The notes under the pieces were generated by a model. The model was not told the origin of the DNA. It was given only the letters and a program-made list of their open reading frames with translations, and searched no databases. This document shows positions 1 to 9,172 of a stretch of DNA of 64,000 bases, in pieces (the stretch's first letter is position 1; each line of letters opens with the position of its first letter). The DNA is from Microbacterium gallinarum (GTDB lineage Bacteria; Actinomycetota; Actinomycetes; Actinomycetales; Microbacteriaceae): the NCBI RefSeq assembly GCF_014837165.1, contig NZ_JACSPM010000001.1:277618-341617 (forward strand), read 5' to 3'. The position numbers and the translations under genes were made by a program.

Positions 1-455
1 CCGACTTCCCCGAGACCGTGATCCACAAGGATGCCGGCGTGCCGCTGCGCGCGCGGCGCGGGCGCGTGGTGTTCAAGCGCCTCTCCGTGAACAAGCTGGA
101 CAACCCGACCGGATGGCGCCTGCGCTGGTTCACGCTGTCGACGCTCGTCTCGCACTGGTTCCACGCCCCGCGGCCCGAGAACATCGCCCAGCCCGAGGTC
201 GAATTCGGCAAGGGCGACGCGTACTGGTGGCGCATCCCCGTCTACGACAGCGCCCTCGTCAGCGCCGCCGACGGATCGGGCAAGAACGTCTACACCCGCG
301 ACCGGCGCCAGTTCCGTCGCATGCTCTCCGAGAGCTACCGACTTCACCGCCGCCTGCGCCGGGACTGGCCCAAACTCTCCGCCCAGTATCGCGCCGCGGC
401 CCCGGACCTCACCTCGCTCGCCGCGTGGGAGCGCACCTTCGAGGAGTCGCGTTGA
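1..455 (+). CDS. GlfT2-like galactofuranosyltransferase, C-terminal fragment
   Basis: The reading frame is open at the left window edge and stops at 453-455, so only the last 150 or so residues are present and the catalytic domain is outside. The visible part has a YWWRIPVYD segment, a basic helix rich in Arg, and a QYRAAAPDLTSLAAWERTF tail. This resembles the C-terminal domain of actinobacterial GlfT2 enzymes, which polymerise galactofuranose from UDP-Galf on the cytoplasmic face. The next gene starts inside the stop codon (TTGA overlap), so the two are translationally coupled. The GlfT1-like enzyme, Wzt/Wzm exporter and UDP-Galp mutase that follow support the assignment, which rests on tail similarity and context. 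Confidence 0.68.
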   Translation, partial: DFPETVIHKDAGVPLRARRGRVVFKRLSVNKLDNPTGWRLRWFTLSTLVSHWFHAPRPENIAQPEVEFGKGDAYWWRIPVYDSALVSAADGSGKNVYTRDRRQFRRMLSESYRLHRRLRRDWPKLSAQYRAAAPDLTSLAAWERTFEESR

Positions 456-1465
456 CCGATCCGCACGATCCCACGGCGCAGTCGTTCGACCCCGCGTCGG
501 CGACGATCGCCATCGTCACGTTCAACCGGTCGGGGCTACTGACCCGCCTGCTCACCAGCATCGGACAGATGGACCCCCGCCCCGGCCACGTCGTCGTGAT
601 CGACAACGCGTCCACCGACGACACGACCGAGGTCGTGGACTCGTTCCGCGAGCGAATCGGCACCACGCTCGTGTACCGGCGCATGGAGACCAACACCGGT
701 GGCTCCGGCGGGTTCAGCGAAGGAATGCGGGTCGCGTACGAGCTCGGATCGGAATGGATCTGGCTCATGGACGACGACGTCGAGGTCATCCCCGATGGCC
801 TCGCGAAGATGGCGAGGTGGGCGCCCCGCTTCAAGAGCATCCAGGGCCGTCGCTACGACTATGACGGCAGCGAGTTCTACTGGCAGTACCGCGTCGCGGT
901 GCCCCTCGGCATCCCGATTCCCTTCGCGCCCGCCGGCTTCGACGAGTCGGGCTACAAGCCGATGAACTCGGGATGCTTCGAGGGCATGTTCATCCACCGG
1001 GACATCGTGCGGCAGATCGGCCTGCCGGACCCGCGCTTCTTCATCTACTGGGACGACCAGCTCTACGGCTGGCTCGCGTCGCGCAAGACGCAGTCCGTCA
1101 TCGTCGACGAGTTCGTGCTGCGCCGCACGCGCGAGATCAAGCAGTGGGACCTGGGCATTCGCCATCTGAACGCGTCGAGCAACGCGTATCGGTACTACAT
1201 CATGCGCAACCGTGCGTACATCAAGCACTACTACCGGGCTCTCGATGTGTACCGCCCTGTGCTGTTCGGCCTCGGCACGGCGCTGACGTTCGGCAAGGAG
1301 CTCATCCGCCTGGTGTTCGTCGAGCGCACATTCCGCGGGACGAGCAACCTCTTCCGCGGCCTCCGAGACGGACGCCGCATCGCCCGCGACACCTCGTGGA
1401 CGCCGATGCCGCCGCTCGCCGCCTCGGACGCCGCGGACGCCCCGGGCGGTCAGCCGGCGTTGTAG
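452..1465 (+). CDS. GlfT1-like family 2 glycosyltransferase
   Basis: A 337-residue GT2 enzyme, probably a galactofuranosyltransferase that starts a galactan chain on a lipid carrier. An early IAIVTFNRSGLL strand opens the GT-A fold. DNASTDDT and the metal-binding DDD of WLMDDDVEV follow, then a MNSGCFEGMFIHRD segment and an FFIYWDDQLYGWLASR motif supplying the likely catalytic acidic residues, typical of GlfT1/rhamnosyl-type enzymes. The TTG start at 452 overlaps the upstream TGA; a longer upstream frame is a shadow of gene 1. The 3' end overlaps the convergent exporter ATPase gene by 16 bp. Mycobacterial GlfT1 is likewise encoded next to a Wzm/Wzt pair, which supports the role. Confidence 0.8.
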   Translation: MTDPHDPTAQSFDPASATIAIVTFNRSGLLTRLLTSIGQMDPRPGHVVVIDNASTDDTTEVVDSFRERIGTTLVYRRMETNTGGSGGFSEGMRVAYELGSEWIWLMDDDVEVIPDGLAKMARWAPRFKSIQGRRYDYDGSEFYWQYRVAVPLGIPIPFAPAGFDESGYKPMNSGCFEGMFIHRDIVRQIGLPDPRFFIYWDDQLYGWLASRKTQSVIVDEFVLRRTREIKQWDLGIRHLNASSNAYRYYIMRNRAYIKHYYRALDVYRPVLFGLGTALTFGKELIRLVFVERTFRGTSNLFRGLRDGRRIARDTSWTPMPPLAASDAADAPGGQPAL

Positions 1466-2196
1466 TCGGCGTTGTACCGGTCGAGGACCTCGCCGATGGG
1501 CGCATCCAGCGCGAGGCGTCCCTTGTCGAGGTAGAGTCCGCGCGTGCAGAAGCGCCGCAGGTCACGCTCGTTGTGACTGACGAAGAACAGCGTGCGCCCC
1601 TCGGTCAGCAGCTCGTCGATGCGCCTGTAGCACTTCTCCCGGAACGCCTTGTCGCCGACGGCGAGCACCTCGTCGACGAGCAGGATGGGCTCTTCAAGCT
1701 GCGAGACCACGGCGAACGCGAGCCGCACCTTCATGCCGTTGGAGAGGTGCTTGTAGGGGGTGTCGACGAAGTCCTGCAGCTCGGCGAAGTCGATGATCCC
1801 GTCGAACCGCCGTGAGACCTCGGCTCGCGGCATCCCGTGCAGACCCGCCGTGAGACGCACGTTCTCGCGAACCGTCAGATCGCCGACGAAGCCGCCCGTG
1901 ATCTCGATGAGCGGGGCGACGCCGCCGTGGACGGTGACGCTGCCCTCGTCCTGGATCAGGACGCCGGCGACCATCTTCAGCAGCGTGCTCTTGCCCTGAC
2001 CGTTGCGGCCGACCACGCCGATGGACTCGCCGGGCCGCACGTGGAAGCTGACGTTTCGCAGCGCCCAGAACTCGCCCGGCTTGGATCGGCGCGACGAGTC
2101 GGCGAACAGATCCTTGATGCTGCGGCGTCCGCGCCGGTTGCGGCGGAACCGCACACCGAGATCTTTCACCTCGATGGCGAGATCGGAGGCCGTCAT
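1450..2196 (-). CDS. Wzt-type polysaccharide ABC exporter, ATP-binding subunit
   Basis: A 248-residue ATPase powering export of an undecaprenyl-linked glycan. It has Walker A GRNGQGKST, an ABC signature HLSNGMKVRLAF, Walker B ILLVDEVLAVGD and an H-loop VSHN, all in the order of the TagH/Wzt family. There is no C-terminal carbohydrate-binding extension, so it resembles mycobacterial RfbE/Wzt more than O-antigen Wzt proteins that recognise chain ends. ATG 2196 shares one base with the permease stop (TGATG), so the two subunits are coupled. The 3' end overlaps the convergent GlfT1-like gene. Confidence 0.9.
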   Translation of the reverse strand: MTASDLAIEVKDLGVRFRRNRRGRRSIKDLFADSSRRSKPGEFWALRNVSFHVRPGESIGVVGRNGQGKSTLLKMVAGVLIQDEGSVTVHGGVAPLIEITGGFVGDLTVRENVRLTAGLHGMPRAEVSRRFDGIIDFAELQDFVDTPYKHLSNGMKVRLAFAVVSQLEEPILLVDEVLAVGDKAFREKCYRRIDELLTEGRTLFFVSHNERDLRRFCTRGLYLDKGRLALDAPIGEVLDRYNADYNAG

Positions 2197-3002
2197 CACA
2201 GCTCCTTCAGGAGGGGACGCTCGAGCCGGCGGAACACGAGCAGCCCCAGTGCGAGGACCAGGAACGAGATCAGCGCGCCGATGCCTATGACCCACGGATC
2301 CCACTCCGCCGGGAAGAACCCGACGCGGTAGAGCGCGAAGATGCCCGACAGCGGGTTGAAGGCGGCCAGGGCCTCGAACCCGCCGGGAAGGTCGGAGACG
2401 CCGTAGATGACCGGCGACGCGTAGAACAGTGCGCGCAGGATGAGCTTCGTCGTGCGTTCGAGGTCGGTCCAGATGACGCAGAGCGGGGCGACGAGCAGCC
2501 CCAGACCGACGAGCAGCACCGCCTGCAGCACGACGGCGACGGGGAACAGGAGCAGTCCCCAGTTGAGCTGGACGGGAGTCTGGCCGAACGAGGCCACCAC
2601 GACGAACAGCACGAGCACCGGGAGCGAGCACAGGAACTCGATGCCCTTGGACAGCACGATGCGGTTCACCCAGATCGAGCGCGGGATGGCCGTCGAGCGG
2701 ACGAGGCGGGCATCCTTGTTGAACGCGCGCGTGAAATCGGAGACCGTGACGTTGAACCACACCCACGGCAGCAGCGCCGTGATGAGGAACACGATGTACG
2801 GCTCCTCACCGACGGTTCGCTGGAAGATCTGGGTGAAGACGAACCAGTAGATCGCGCTCATGACGAGCGGATCGAGCACGGACCACAGGTAGCCGAGGGC
2901 GCTCGTCGAGTAGCGGACCTTCAGATCGCGCCCCGACAGCAGCCACAGCGAGTGGAGATATCGCCTCGGCGATCCGGGGGCGCCGACAGCCGCTGTGGTC
3001 AC
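2196..3002 (-). CDS. Wzm-type polysaccharide ABC exporter, permease subunit
   Basis: A 268-residue ABC-2 membrane protein with about six hydrophobic segments. The cytoplasmic N-terminus contains a YSTSALGYLWSVLDPLVM segment typical of Wzm/TagG permeases. It should form the channel with the ATPase encoded downstream, moving a galactan-like chain across the membrane. The GTG start at 3002 lies 6 nt below a TAGACT hexamer, so the mRNA may be leaderless. An in-frame upstream start is unlikely because the UDP-galactopyranose mutase gene ends only 22 bp away. Confidence 0.9.
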   Translation of the reverse strand: MTTAAVGAPGSPRRYLHSLWLLSGRDLKVRYSTSALGYLWSVLDPLVMSAIYWFVFTQIFQRTVGEEPYIVFLITALLPWVWFNVTVSDFTRAFNKDARLVRSTAIPRSIWVNRIVLSKGIEFLCSLPVLVLFVVVASFGQTPVQLNWGLLLFPVAVVLQAVLLVGLGLLVAPLCVIWTDLERTTKLILRALFYASPVIYGVSDLPGGFEALAAFNPLSGIFALYRVGFFPAEWDPWVIGIGALISFLVLALGLLVFRRLERPLLKEL

Positions 3003-3008
3003 GATGCG

Positions 3009-3014
3009 AGTCTA
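3009..3014 (-). promoter_or_regulatory. -10 hexamer TAGACT, leaderless start of the Wzm gene
   Basis: TAGACT reads toward the permease gene and ends 6 nt before its GTG codon, placing +1 at or next to the start codon. No Shine-Dalgarno sequence fits in that space. Confidence 0.6.
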
Positions 3015-3024
3015 GGGCCGGGGC

Positions 3025-4242
<1,218 letters not shown>

Positions 4243-4311
4243 CCCAGCGCCGCCCCGCGAACCTGGGATTCCGCACGATCCGCGGAGCTCGCCGATGCCG
4301 CGCGACCGCCC

Positions 4312-4337
4312 CGCTGTCCCCCGAAGAGGGGACAGCG
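4312..4337. repeat. perfect inverted repeat upstream of the CAP gene
   Basis: Arms CGCTGTCCCC (4312-4321) and GGGGACAGCG (4328-4337) pair perfectly around a 6-nt CGAAGA loop. The repeat lies 30 bp upstream of a TAACGT -10 and has no T-tract. It could be an operator for the CAP gene or a hairpin separating the divergent units. Confidence 0.6.
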
Positions 4338-4366
4338 AATGGTCGTGTTCGCGACGGTTGGTCGGA

Positions 4367-4372
4367 TAACGT
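4367..4372 (+). promoter_or_regulatory. -10 hexamer TAACGT for the CAP/FG-GAP gene
   Basis: TAACGT is the best -10 match in the divergent gap. It predicts a leader of about 80 nt for the gene starting at 4456, which then has a normal Shine-Dalgarno sequence (GAAGGA, 6 nt spacing). Confidence 0.45.
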
Positions 4373-4381
4373 GTTCGCAAG

Positions 4382-4408
4382 CGCGTCCCGAGACTCCCCT
4401 GGGACGCG
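4382..4408 (+). other. hairpin in the predicted 5' leader of the CAP gene
   Basis: CGCGTCCC (4382-4389) pairs with GGGACGCG (4401-4408) around an 11-nt loop. It sits just after the predicted transcription start, so it would form at the 5' end of the leader and may stabilise the mRNA. Confidence 0.4.
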
Positions 4409-4455
4409 TCACAGGCCAACGGTAGTGCGACACCCAGACGTACGAAGGACGGCCC

Positions 4456-5685
4456 ATGCGCGCGAAGATCTCTGCCTTTCTCCTCGCCCTCACCCTGCTC
4501 GCGACCGCAGGGGCGGTGACAGCACCCGCCGCATCGGCGGCGACCGGGCCTGCGGCGACCGTCTTCAGCCTGACCAACGCGCAGCGCGTGAACGCCGGAG
4601 TGAAGCCCCTCATCTCCGACCCCGCTCTCGACAAGGCCGCGCAGGCGTGGGCGCAGCACCTCGCGAACACGTGCACCTTCACGCACAGCAGCGCGTCGTG
4701 GCGCTCGAGCAGGACCGCGTCGGCGGGCTGGTCGTCCACGGGCGAGAACATCGCCGCCGGCTACCCTGCCGCAGCCGACGTCGTGCGGGGCTGGATGGGG
4801 TCCGCCGGTCACAAGAAGAACATCCTCGACACCCGATACACCGGTGTCGGCATCGGCTACGCGAAGGGCACGTGCTACTCGGCGTACTGGGTGCAGATCT
4901 TCGGGATGAGCAAGACGGCGGCCGCAGCCGGAGCCGGCGACGCGGATGGCGATTTCAACGCCGACGTCGTCGCGCTGCAGGCGGACGGCACGCTCGTCGT
5001 GCAGCGCGGTAGTGGAAAGGGCGGCTTCGCGAGCAGCACGACGGGGGTGACCGGCTGGGCGTCGGGCGACAGGCTGGTCACGATGGGGGACTTCAGCGGT
5101 GACGGCATCAGCGACCTCGGCCGCATCCGCGCCGATGGCGTCTTCGCCCTCTACCGGGGTACAGGCTCGGGCACGTACTCCGCGGCCTCGAACATCGGCG
5201 CGGGATGGCAGGGCATGAAGCGCGTCATCGGCGGACTCGACTTCGACGGAGACCGGCGCTCCGATATTCTCGCCGTCAACTCCGCAGGCAACCTCATCCT
5301 CTACCGCGGCAACGGCAACGGCGGCTTCGCAGGCACCGTGAAGCAGGTCGGCAACAGCTGGGGGTCGATGACGGCCGTTCTGTATGCGGGTGACTTCAAT
5401 GGCGACAGGCACGGCGATCTGCTCGCTCGGCGCGCCGACGGCTCCCTGTGGATCTACCCCACGAACGGGTCAGGGTCGTGGGGCGTCGCCAAGAAGGTCG
5501 GCAGCGGATGGCAGGGTATGACCGCGGTCATCGGCGCAGGCGACATGGACGGGAACGGCACGCCCGACGTGGTGGCCCGCCGAGCCGACGGCACCCTCTC
5601 GCTCTACCGCGGCAACGGCAAGGGCGGATGGGGAGCAGTGTCGTCCATCGGCAGCGGGTGGGGCCAGTACACCGCGATCGGATGA
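4456..5685 (+). CDS. secreted CAP (SCP) domain protein with FG-GAP/VCBS repeats
   Basis: A 409-residue exported protein. Residues 1-28 form a Sec signal peptide ending in ASA. Residues ~35-150 are a CAP/SCP domain: an LTNAQRVNAG start, an FTHSSASW histidine segment, a GENIAAGYP motif and a W-M-S-A-H-K-N-I core. The C-terminal half is a run of FG-GAP-like repeats carrying Ca-binding loops such as DADGDFNAD, DFSGDGISD, DFDGDRRSD, DFNGDRHGD and DMDGNGTPD, which should form a beta-propeller. CAP domains are linked to proteolysis, lipid binding or adhesion; the substrate here is unknown. ATG 4456 has GAAGGA at good spacing. Confidence 0.85.
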   Translation: MRAKISAFLLALTLLATAGAVTAPAASAATGPAATVFSLTNAQRVNAGVKPLISDPALDKAAQAWAQHLANTCTFTHSSASWRSSRTASAGWSSTGENIAAGYPAAADVVRGWMGSAGHKKNILDTRYTGVGIGYAKGTCYSAYWVQIFGMSKTAAAAGAGDADGDFNADVVALQADGTLVVQRGSGKGGFASSTTGVTGWASGDRLVTMGDFSGDGISDLGRIRADGVFALYRGTGSGTYSAASNIGAGWQGMKRVIGGLDFDGDRRSDILAVNSAGNLILYRGNGNGGFAGTVKQVGNSWGSMTAVLYAGDFNGDRHGDLLARRADGSLWIYPTNGSGSWGVAKKVGSGWQGMTAVIGAGDMDGNGTPDVVARRADGTLSLYRGNGKGGWGAVSSIGSGWGQYTAIG

Positions 5686-5727
5686 TCCCGGCGGTCGAGC
5701 CGGGTCGCGCCCCGATCGTCGGCTCAG

Positions 5728-5751
5728 CGGCTATGCGGCTATGCGGCTATG
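5728..5751. repeat. three tandem copies of an 8-bp unit
   Basis: CGGCTATG is repeated three times in a row just beyond the CAP gene. The last copy contains the TAG stop codon of the minus-strand dehydrogenase gene, so copy-number slippage could alter that C-terminus. Confidence 0.8.
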
Positions 5752-7042
5752 CGGCCGAGCCGACGACGATGCGGGGCGTGCCTGCCCAGACCGCAGCATC
5801 GGTCGCGTTGCGACCGTCGACGATGAGGCGGATGCCGGGCAGATCGGCCGGGCTGACGGAGCGGTAGTCCGCGTGATCGGTCTGCAGGATCGCCAGGTCG
5901 ACCGCGTCGCCGAGGGCGTACGGCTCGAACCCCAGCGCGCGCAGCTCATCATCGGTGTAGAGCGGGTCATGCACGCGCACGTCGGCACCGCGGGACTTCA
6001 GCGCCTCGACGGTCGGGAAGACGCCCGAGAACGCGGTCTCCTTCACGCCGCCGCGGTAGGCGGCGCCGAGCACGACGGCGCGCGTGCCCTCGAGCGACCC
6101 GAGGATGCCAGCGGCCTGCGCGACGAGTCGCTCAGGCATGGAAGCGTTCAGGAGGCGCGCGGTGCGGACGATGTCGGCGTCGGGATCGGTCGACAGGTAC
6201 AGCCGCGGGTACACCGGGATGCAGTGGCCGCCCACGGCGATGCCCGGGCGGTGGATGTGGCTGTAGGGCTGCGAGTTGCAGGCCTCGATGACCTGGTAGA
6301 CGTCGATGCCGTGCTCGGCGGCGAACAGGCCGAACTGGTTGGCGAGTCCGATGTTGACGTCGCGGTAGGTCGTCTCGGCGAGCTTGGCCATTTCGGAGGC
6401 CTCGGCGCTGCCGAGGTCCCACACGCCGTTCGGTCGGGGCAGGTCGTCGCGCTCGTCGAACTGCAGCACGGCCTCGTAGAACTCGCGTGCTCGCTGGGCG
6501 CCGGCCTCGGACAGGCCCCCGATCAGCTTGGGGTACTTGCGCAGGTCGGCGAAGACGCGGCCGGTCAGCACGCGCTCAGGCGAGAAGACGAGGTGGAAGT
6601 CGGTGCCCTCGGTGAGGCCCGAGCCCTCCTCCAGCATCGGCTTCCAGCGCCCGCGGGTCGTGCCGACGGGGAGGGTCGTCTCGTACGACACGAGCGTGCC
6701 GGGTGTCAGGTGCTCGGCGAGCGAGCGGGTCGCAGCATCCATCCATGCGAAGTCCGGCTCCCACGTGGTGTCGTTCACGAAGAGCGGGACGACGAGCACG
6801 ACGGCGTCGGCATCCGGGATGGCCTCGGCGTAGTCGGTGGTGGCGCGCAGGCGGCCGGCGGGGACGAGCGCGGAGAGCTTCTCCTGCAGATGAGCCTCGC
6901 CGGGGAACGGTTCGAGACCGGCGTTGATGGTCTCAACCGCCTTCGCGTTGACGTCGACGCCGATGACGTCATGACCGGAGTCGGCGAACTGGACGGCGAG
7001 GGGAAGGCCGATCTTTCCGAGGGCCACGACGGCGATGCGCAT
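5747..7042 (-). CDS. WecC/WbpA-like UDP-N-acetylhexosamine 6-dehydrogenase
   Basis: A 431-residue NAD-dependent nucleotide-sugar dehydrogenase oxidising C6 of a UDP-HexNAc to a uronic acid. The N-terminal Rossmann strand is IAVVALGKIGLPLA. The central domain has SYETTLPVGTTR, and catalytic Cys274 sits in VGGHCIPVYP. A C-terminal UDP-binding domain ends near IVDGRNATD. ATG 7042 was chosen because the Rossmann motif begins there and a TAGACT hexamer lies 7 nt upstream; a 17-residue extension would be Arg-rich and unconserved. With the 2-epimerase at 9169-10239 it fits UDP-ManNAcA or UDP-ManNAc3NAcA synthesis. An overlapping tandem repeat encodes its stop. Confidence 0.88.
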   Translation of the reverse strand: MRIAVVALGKIGLPLAVQFADSGHDVIGVDVNAKAVETINAGLEPFPGEAHLQEKLSALVPAGRLRATTDYAEAIPDADAVVLVVPLFVNDTTWEPDFAWMDAATRSLAEHLTPGTLVSYETTLPVGTTRGRWKPMLEEGSGLTEGTDFHLVFSPERVLTGRVFADLRKYPKLIGGLSEAGAQRAREFYEAVLQFDERDDLPRPNGVWDLGSAEASEMAKLAETTYRDVNIGLANQFGLFAAEHGIDVYQVIEACNSQPYSHIHRPGIAVGGHCIPVYPRLYLSTDPDADIVRTARLLNASMPERLVAQAAGILGSLEGTRAVVLGAAYRGGVKETAFSGVFPTVEALKSRGADVRVHDPLYTDDELRALGFEPYALGDAVDLAILQTDHADYRSVSPADLPGIRLIVDGRNATDAAVWAGTPRIVVGSAA

Positions 7043-7049
7043 GGATTCC

Positions 7050-7055
7050 AGTCTA
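7050..7055 (-). promoter_or_regulatory. -10 hexamer TAGACT, leaderless start of the dehydrogenase gene
   Basis: TAGACT ends 7 nt before ATG 7042, which predicts a leaderless or nearly leaderless transcript. Confidence 0.6.
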
Positions 7056-7099
7056 GATGAGCGGCGGCGCGCCCCGTCTCTGCGGGCGGGCACCCGGCA

Positions 7100-9172
7100 T
7101 CACCGAAGCAGGGCGTCGATCGGCTCGGCGAGCGCGGGCTCCAGGTATCGCACGTAGGTCGATGTGAGGTGGTTCACGTCGCGGTAGACGAGCATGTCGT
7201 CGACGATGACCGGGCACTCCGCAGCGCCGCAGATGTACTCGGTGAGGTCGGCGAATCCGCCCCCGGCGGCGGCAGTCGCGGCCGCCTCGGCACGGGTGAG
7301 CGCCTCGTCGAGCACGAGGCTGCGGTCTCCCGCGCACGCCGAGACGTCCAGCGGGTCGGCCGACACGCACGCCGGTGGCGAGGAGGAGAAGCGCGGTGTG
7401 TCGGCGATCACGAGCACCTCCGAGCCGGACGCCGTGAGTGCACGGACAGTCGACGCGAGTCCCGCCGCCCATACCTCGCGACGCTCCGTGTCGTCATCGA
7501 CGCCGGCGAGTTCGTACCAGGCGTAGCTCGAGAAGATGACGAGTTCGGGAGGGTCGGCGACGAGGTGCTCGATGACCGCGTCCCGCCACCGGTCACAGGA
7601 CGTATAGGGGCTGTTCTTGTCCAGCACGGTGGCGGACACCGCGGGGCACGACGACTTCGTGAACGTCGAGATCGCCACCTCCCCATGCTCCTGCGCGTAC
7701 TCGTCGATCGCGGGGAACCACTGAGCTGAGTGGGAGTCGCCGAAGAGCGCGATCCGCACGGGTGCATCCGCGGCACCGTAGACGCAGTCCTGAACCGTCT
7801 CCACACCGGTGTCGTGGTGGCAGTCGTCGGCGTAGAGCCGCGGAATGTCGGTCGCCGCGTCCTCCAGCGACGGAGTCAGGTTCGCGGGCACGAAGTCTGT
7901 GGCCGCGGGCGGAGAGGAGGGGAAGTCGGGCGCTGCGGCCACCGCCTCTCCCGTCGGCATCGGGCGCGTGGACACCCACCCGATCGCCGCCCAGATCCCG
8001 AGCGCAAGAACGGCCGTGACCGCCGCCGTGCCGAGGAGTGTGACACGTGGGCGGCGTCTCGTGAGCGCGGCTGGGGCACGCAGCGGCGTCTCCACCCAGC
8101 GGTAGAGGAGGTAGGCGAGCGGGATCGCGAGCACGACGCCGAGCAGCACCGTCGCCCACAGCGGCAGCGGGCGGGAGTCGCCGACCGCAGCCTGCGGGAT
8201 CAGCAGCAGCGGCCAGTGGACGAGGTACAGCGAGTACGAGATGAGACCGAGGAACTGCATCGGACGAACCGACAGGGCGGCCGTCGGTCCTCCGGGCGCG
8301 CTCTGCACGCCGAAGTAGATGACGAGCGCCGTTCCGGCGACGGGGAGGATGGCCGCGAACCCAGGGAAGACCGTCGCTTCGCTGAACAGCGCCGCCGCGC
8401 CGAGGATCATGGCCACCCCCATCCAGCCGCCGGCCGCGGCGACCCCGGGCGGATGGGCGCGCCGGCGCTCCTGCAGGAGGATTCCCACCAGCGCGCCCGC
8501 CAGCAGCTCCCACGCCCGCGTCGGGAGCAGGAAGAACGCGGCGGGCTGCTGCACGGGTGTGAGGATGACGCAGGCGACGAGGCTCGCGAGTGCGAGAGTC
8601 GCGATCAGGACGGTGAGGGTACGCCCTCGTCGGCGAGCGAGGAGGAACAGCAGAAGCAGGACGACCGGCCAGAGCAGGTAGAACTGCTCCTCCACCCCGA
8701 GCGACCAGTAGTGCTGATAGGGCGAGGGCGAGTGATCGGCGAGGTAGTCGGTGTTCTCGATGGCGAATCGGACGTTCGGCACGTACAGGACGGTGGCGAG
8801 GGCGTCACCGAGCACGCGTTCTGCCCCGAGCGGCGGGTAGACCACGACGACGGCGACGGCCGTCAACGCGGCCACGACGAACGACGCCGGCAGGATCCGC
8901 CGCGCGCGGCGGGCATAGAACTGCGCGAAACTCACCCGCCCGTCGCGCTGCAGCGACTCGAGCAGATGGCTGGAGATGAGGAATCCCGAGATGACGAAGA
9001 AGACGTCCACGCCGACGTACCCGCCGGGGACGAAGGGTATCCCGGCGTGGTACAGCACAACGAGACCGACCGCCACGGCACGCAGCCCCTGGATATCGGT
9101 GCGAAAGCCACGTTGCCGGTCTGACCCGGTGCGGACACCGGGGCCGAGCCCCGTGCTCGTGGTGGGGCTCAA
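7100..9172 (-). CDS. OafA/YrhL-type membrane O-acyltransferase with C-terminal SGNH domain
   Basis: A 690-residue two-domain enzyme. Residues ~10-380 form an acyltransferase-3 domain with about ten membrane helices, a DIQGLRAVAVGLVVLYHAG start, VDVFFVISGFLI and a WSLGVEEQFYLLWP motif. Residues ~450-690 are an extracytoplasmic SGNH hydrolase-like domain with FGDSHSAQW (nucleophile block) and DVNHLTS (Asp/His block). Such fusions acetylate exported polysaccharide or peptidoglycan sugars. The TTG start at 9172 overlaps the WecB-like gene's stop (TTGA), so the two are coupled. The minus frame stays open to 12,544, but that upstream extension is antisense shadow. Confidence 0.85.
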   Translation of the reverse strand: MSPTTSTGLGPGVRTGSDRQRGFRTDIQGLRAVAVGLVVLYHAGIPFVPGGYVGVDVFFVISGFLISSHLLESLQRDGRVSFAQFYARRARRILPASFVVAALTAVAVVVVYPPLGAERVLGDALATVLYVPNVRFAIENTDYLADHSPSPYQHYWSLGVEEQFYLLWPVVLLLLFLLARRRGRTLTVLIATLALASLVACVILTPVQQPAAFFLLPTRAWELLAGALVGILLQERRRAHPPGVAAAGGWMGVAMILGAAALFSEATVFPGFAAILPVAGTALVIYFGVQSAPGGPTAALSVRPMQFLGLISYSLYLVHWPLLLIPQAAVGDSRPLPLWATVLLGVVLAIPLAYLLYRWVETPLRAPAALTRRRPRVTLLGTAAVTAVLALGIWAAIGWVSTRPMPTGEAVAAAPDFPSSPPAATDFVPANLTPSLEDAATDIPRLYADDCHHDTGVETVQDCVYGAADAPVRIALFGDSHSAQWFPAIDEYAQEHGEVAISTFTKSSCPAVSATVLDKNSPYTSCDRWRDAVIEHLVADPPELVIFSSYAWYELAGVDDDTERREVWAAGLASTVRALTASGSEVLVIADTPRFSSSPPACVSADPLDVSACAGDRSLVLDEALTRAEAAATAAAGGGFADLTEYICGAAECPVIVDDMLVYRDVNHLTSTYVRYLEPALAEPIDALLR

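Noticed and set aside
5741..7060. 439-codon plus-strand frame opposite the nucleotide-sugar dehydrogenase
   Set aside because: The minus strand has all catalytic motifs; the plus frame has none.
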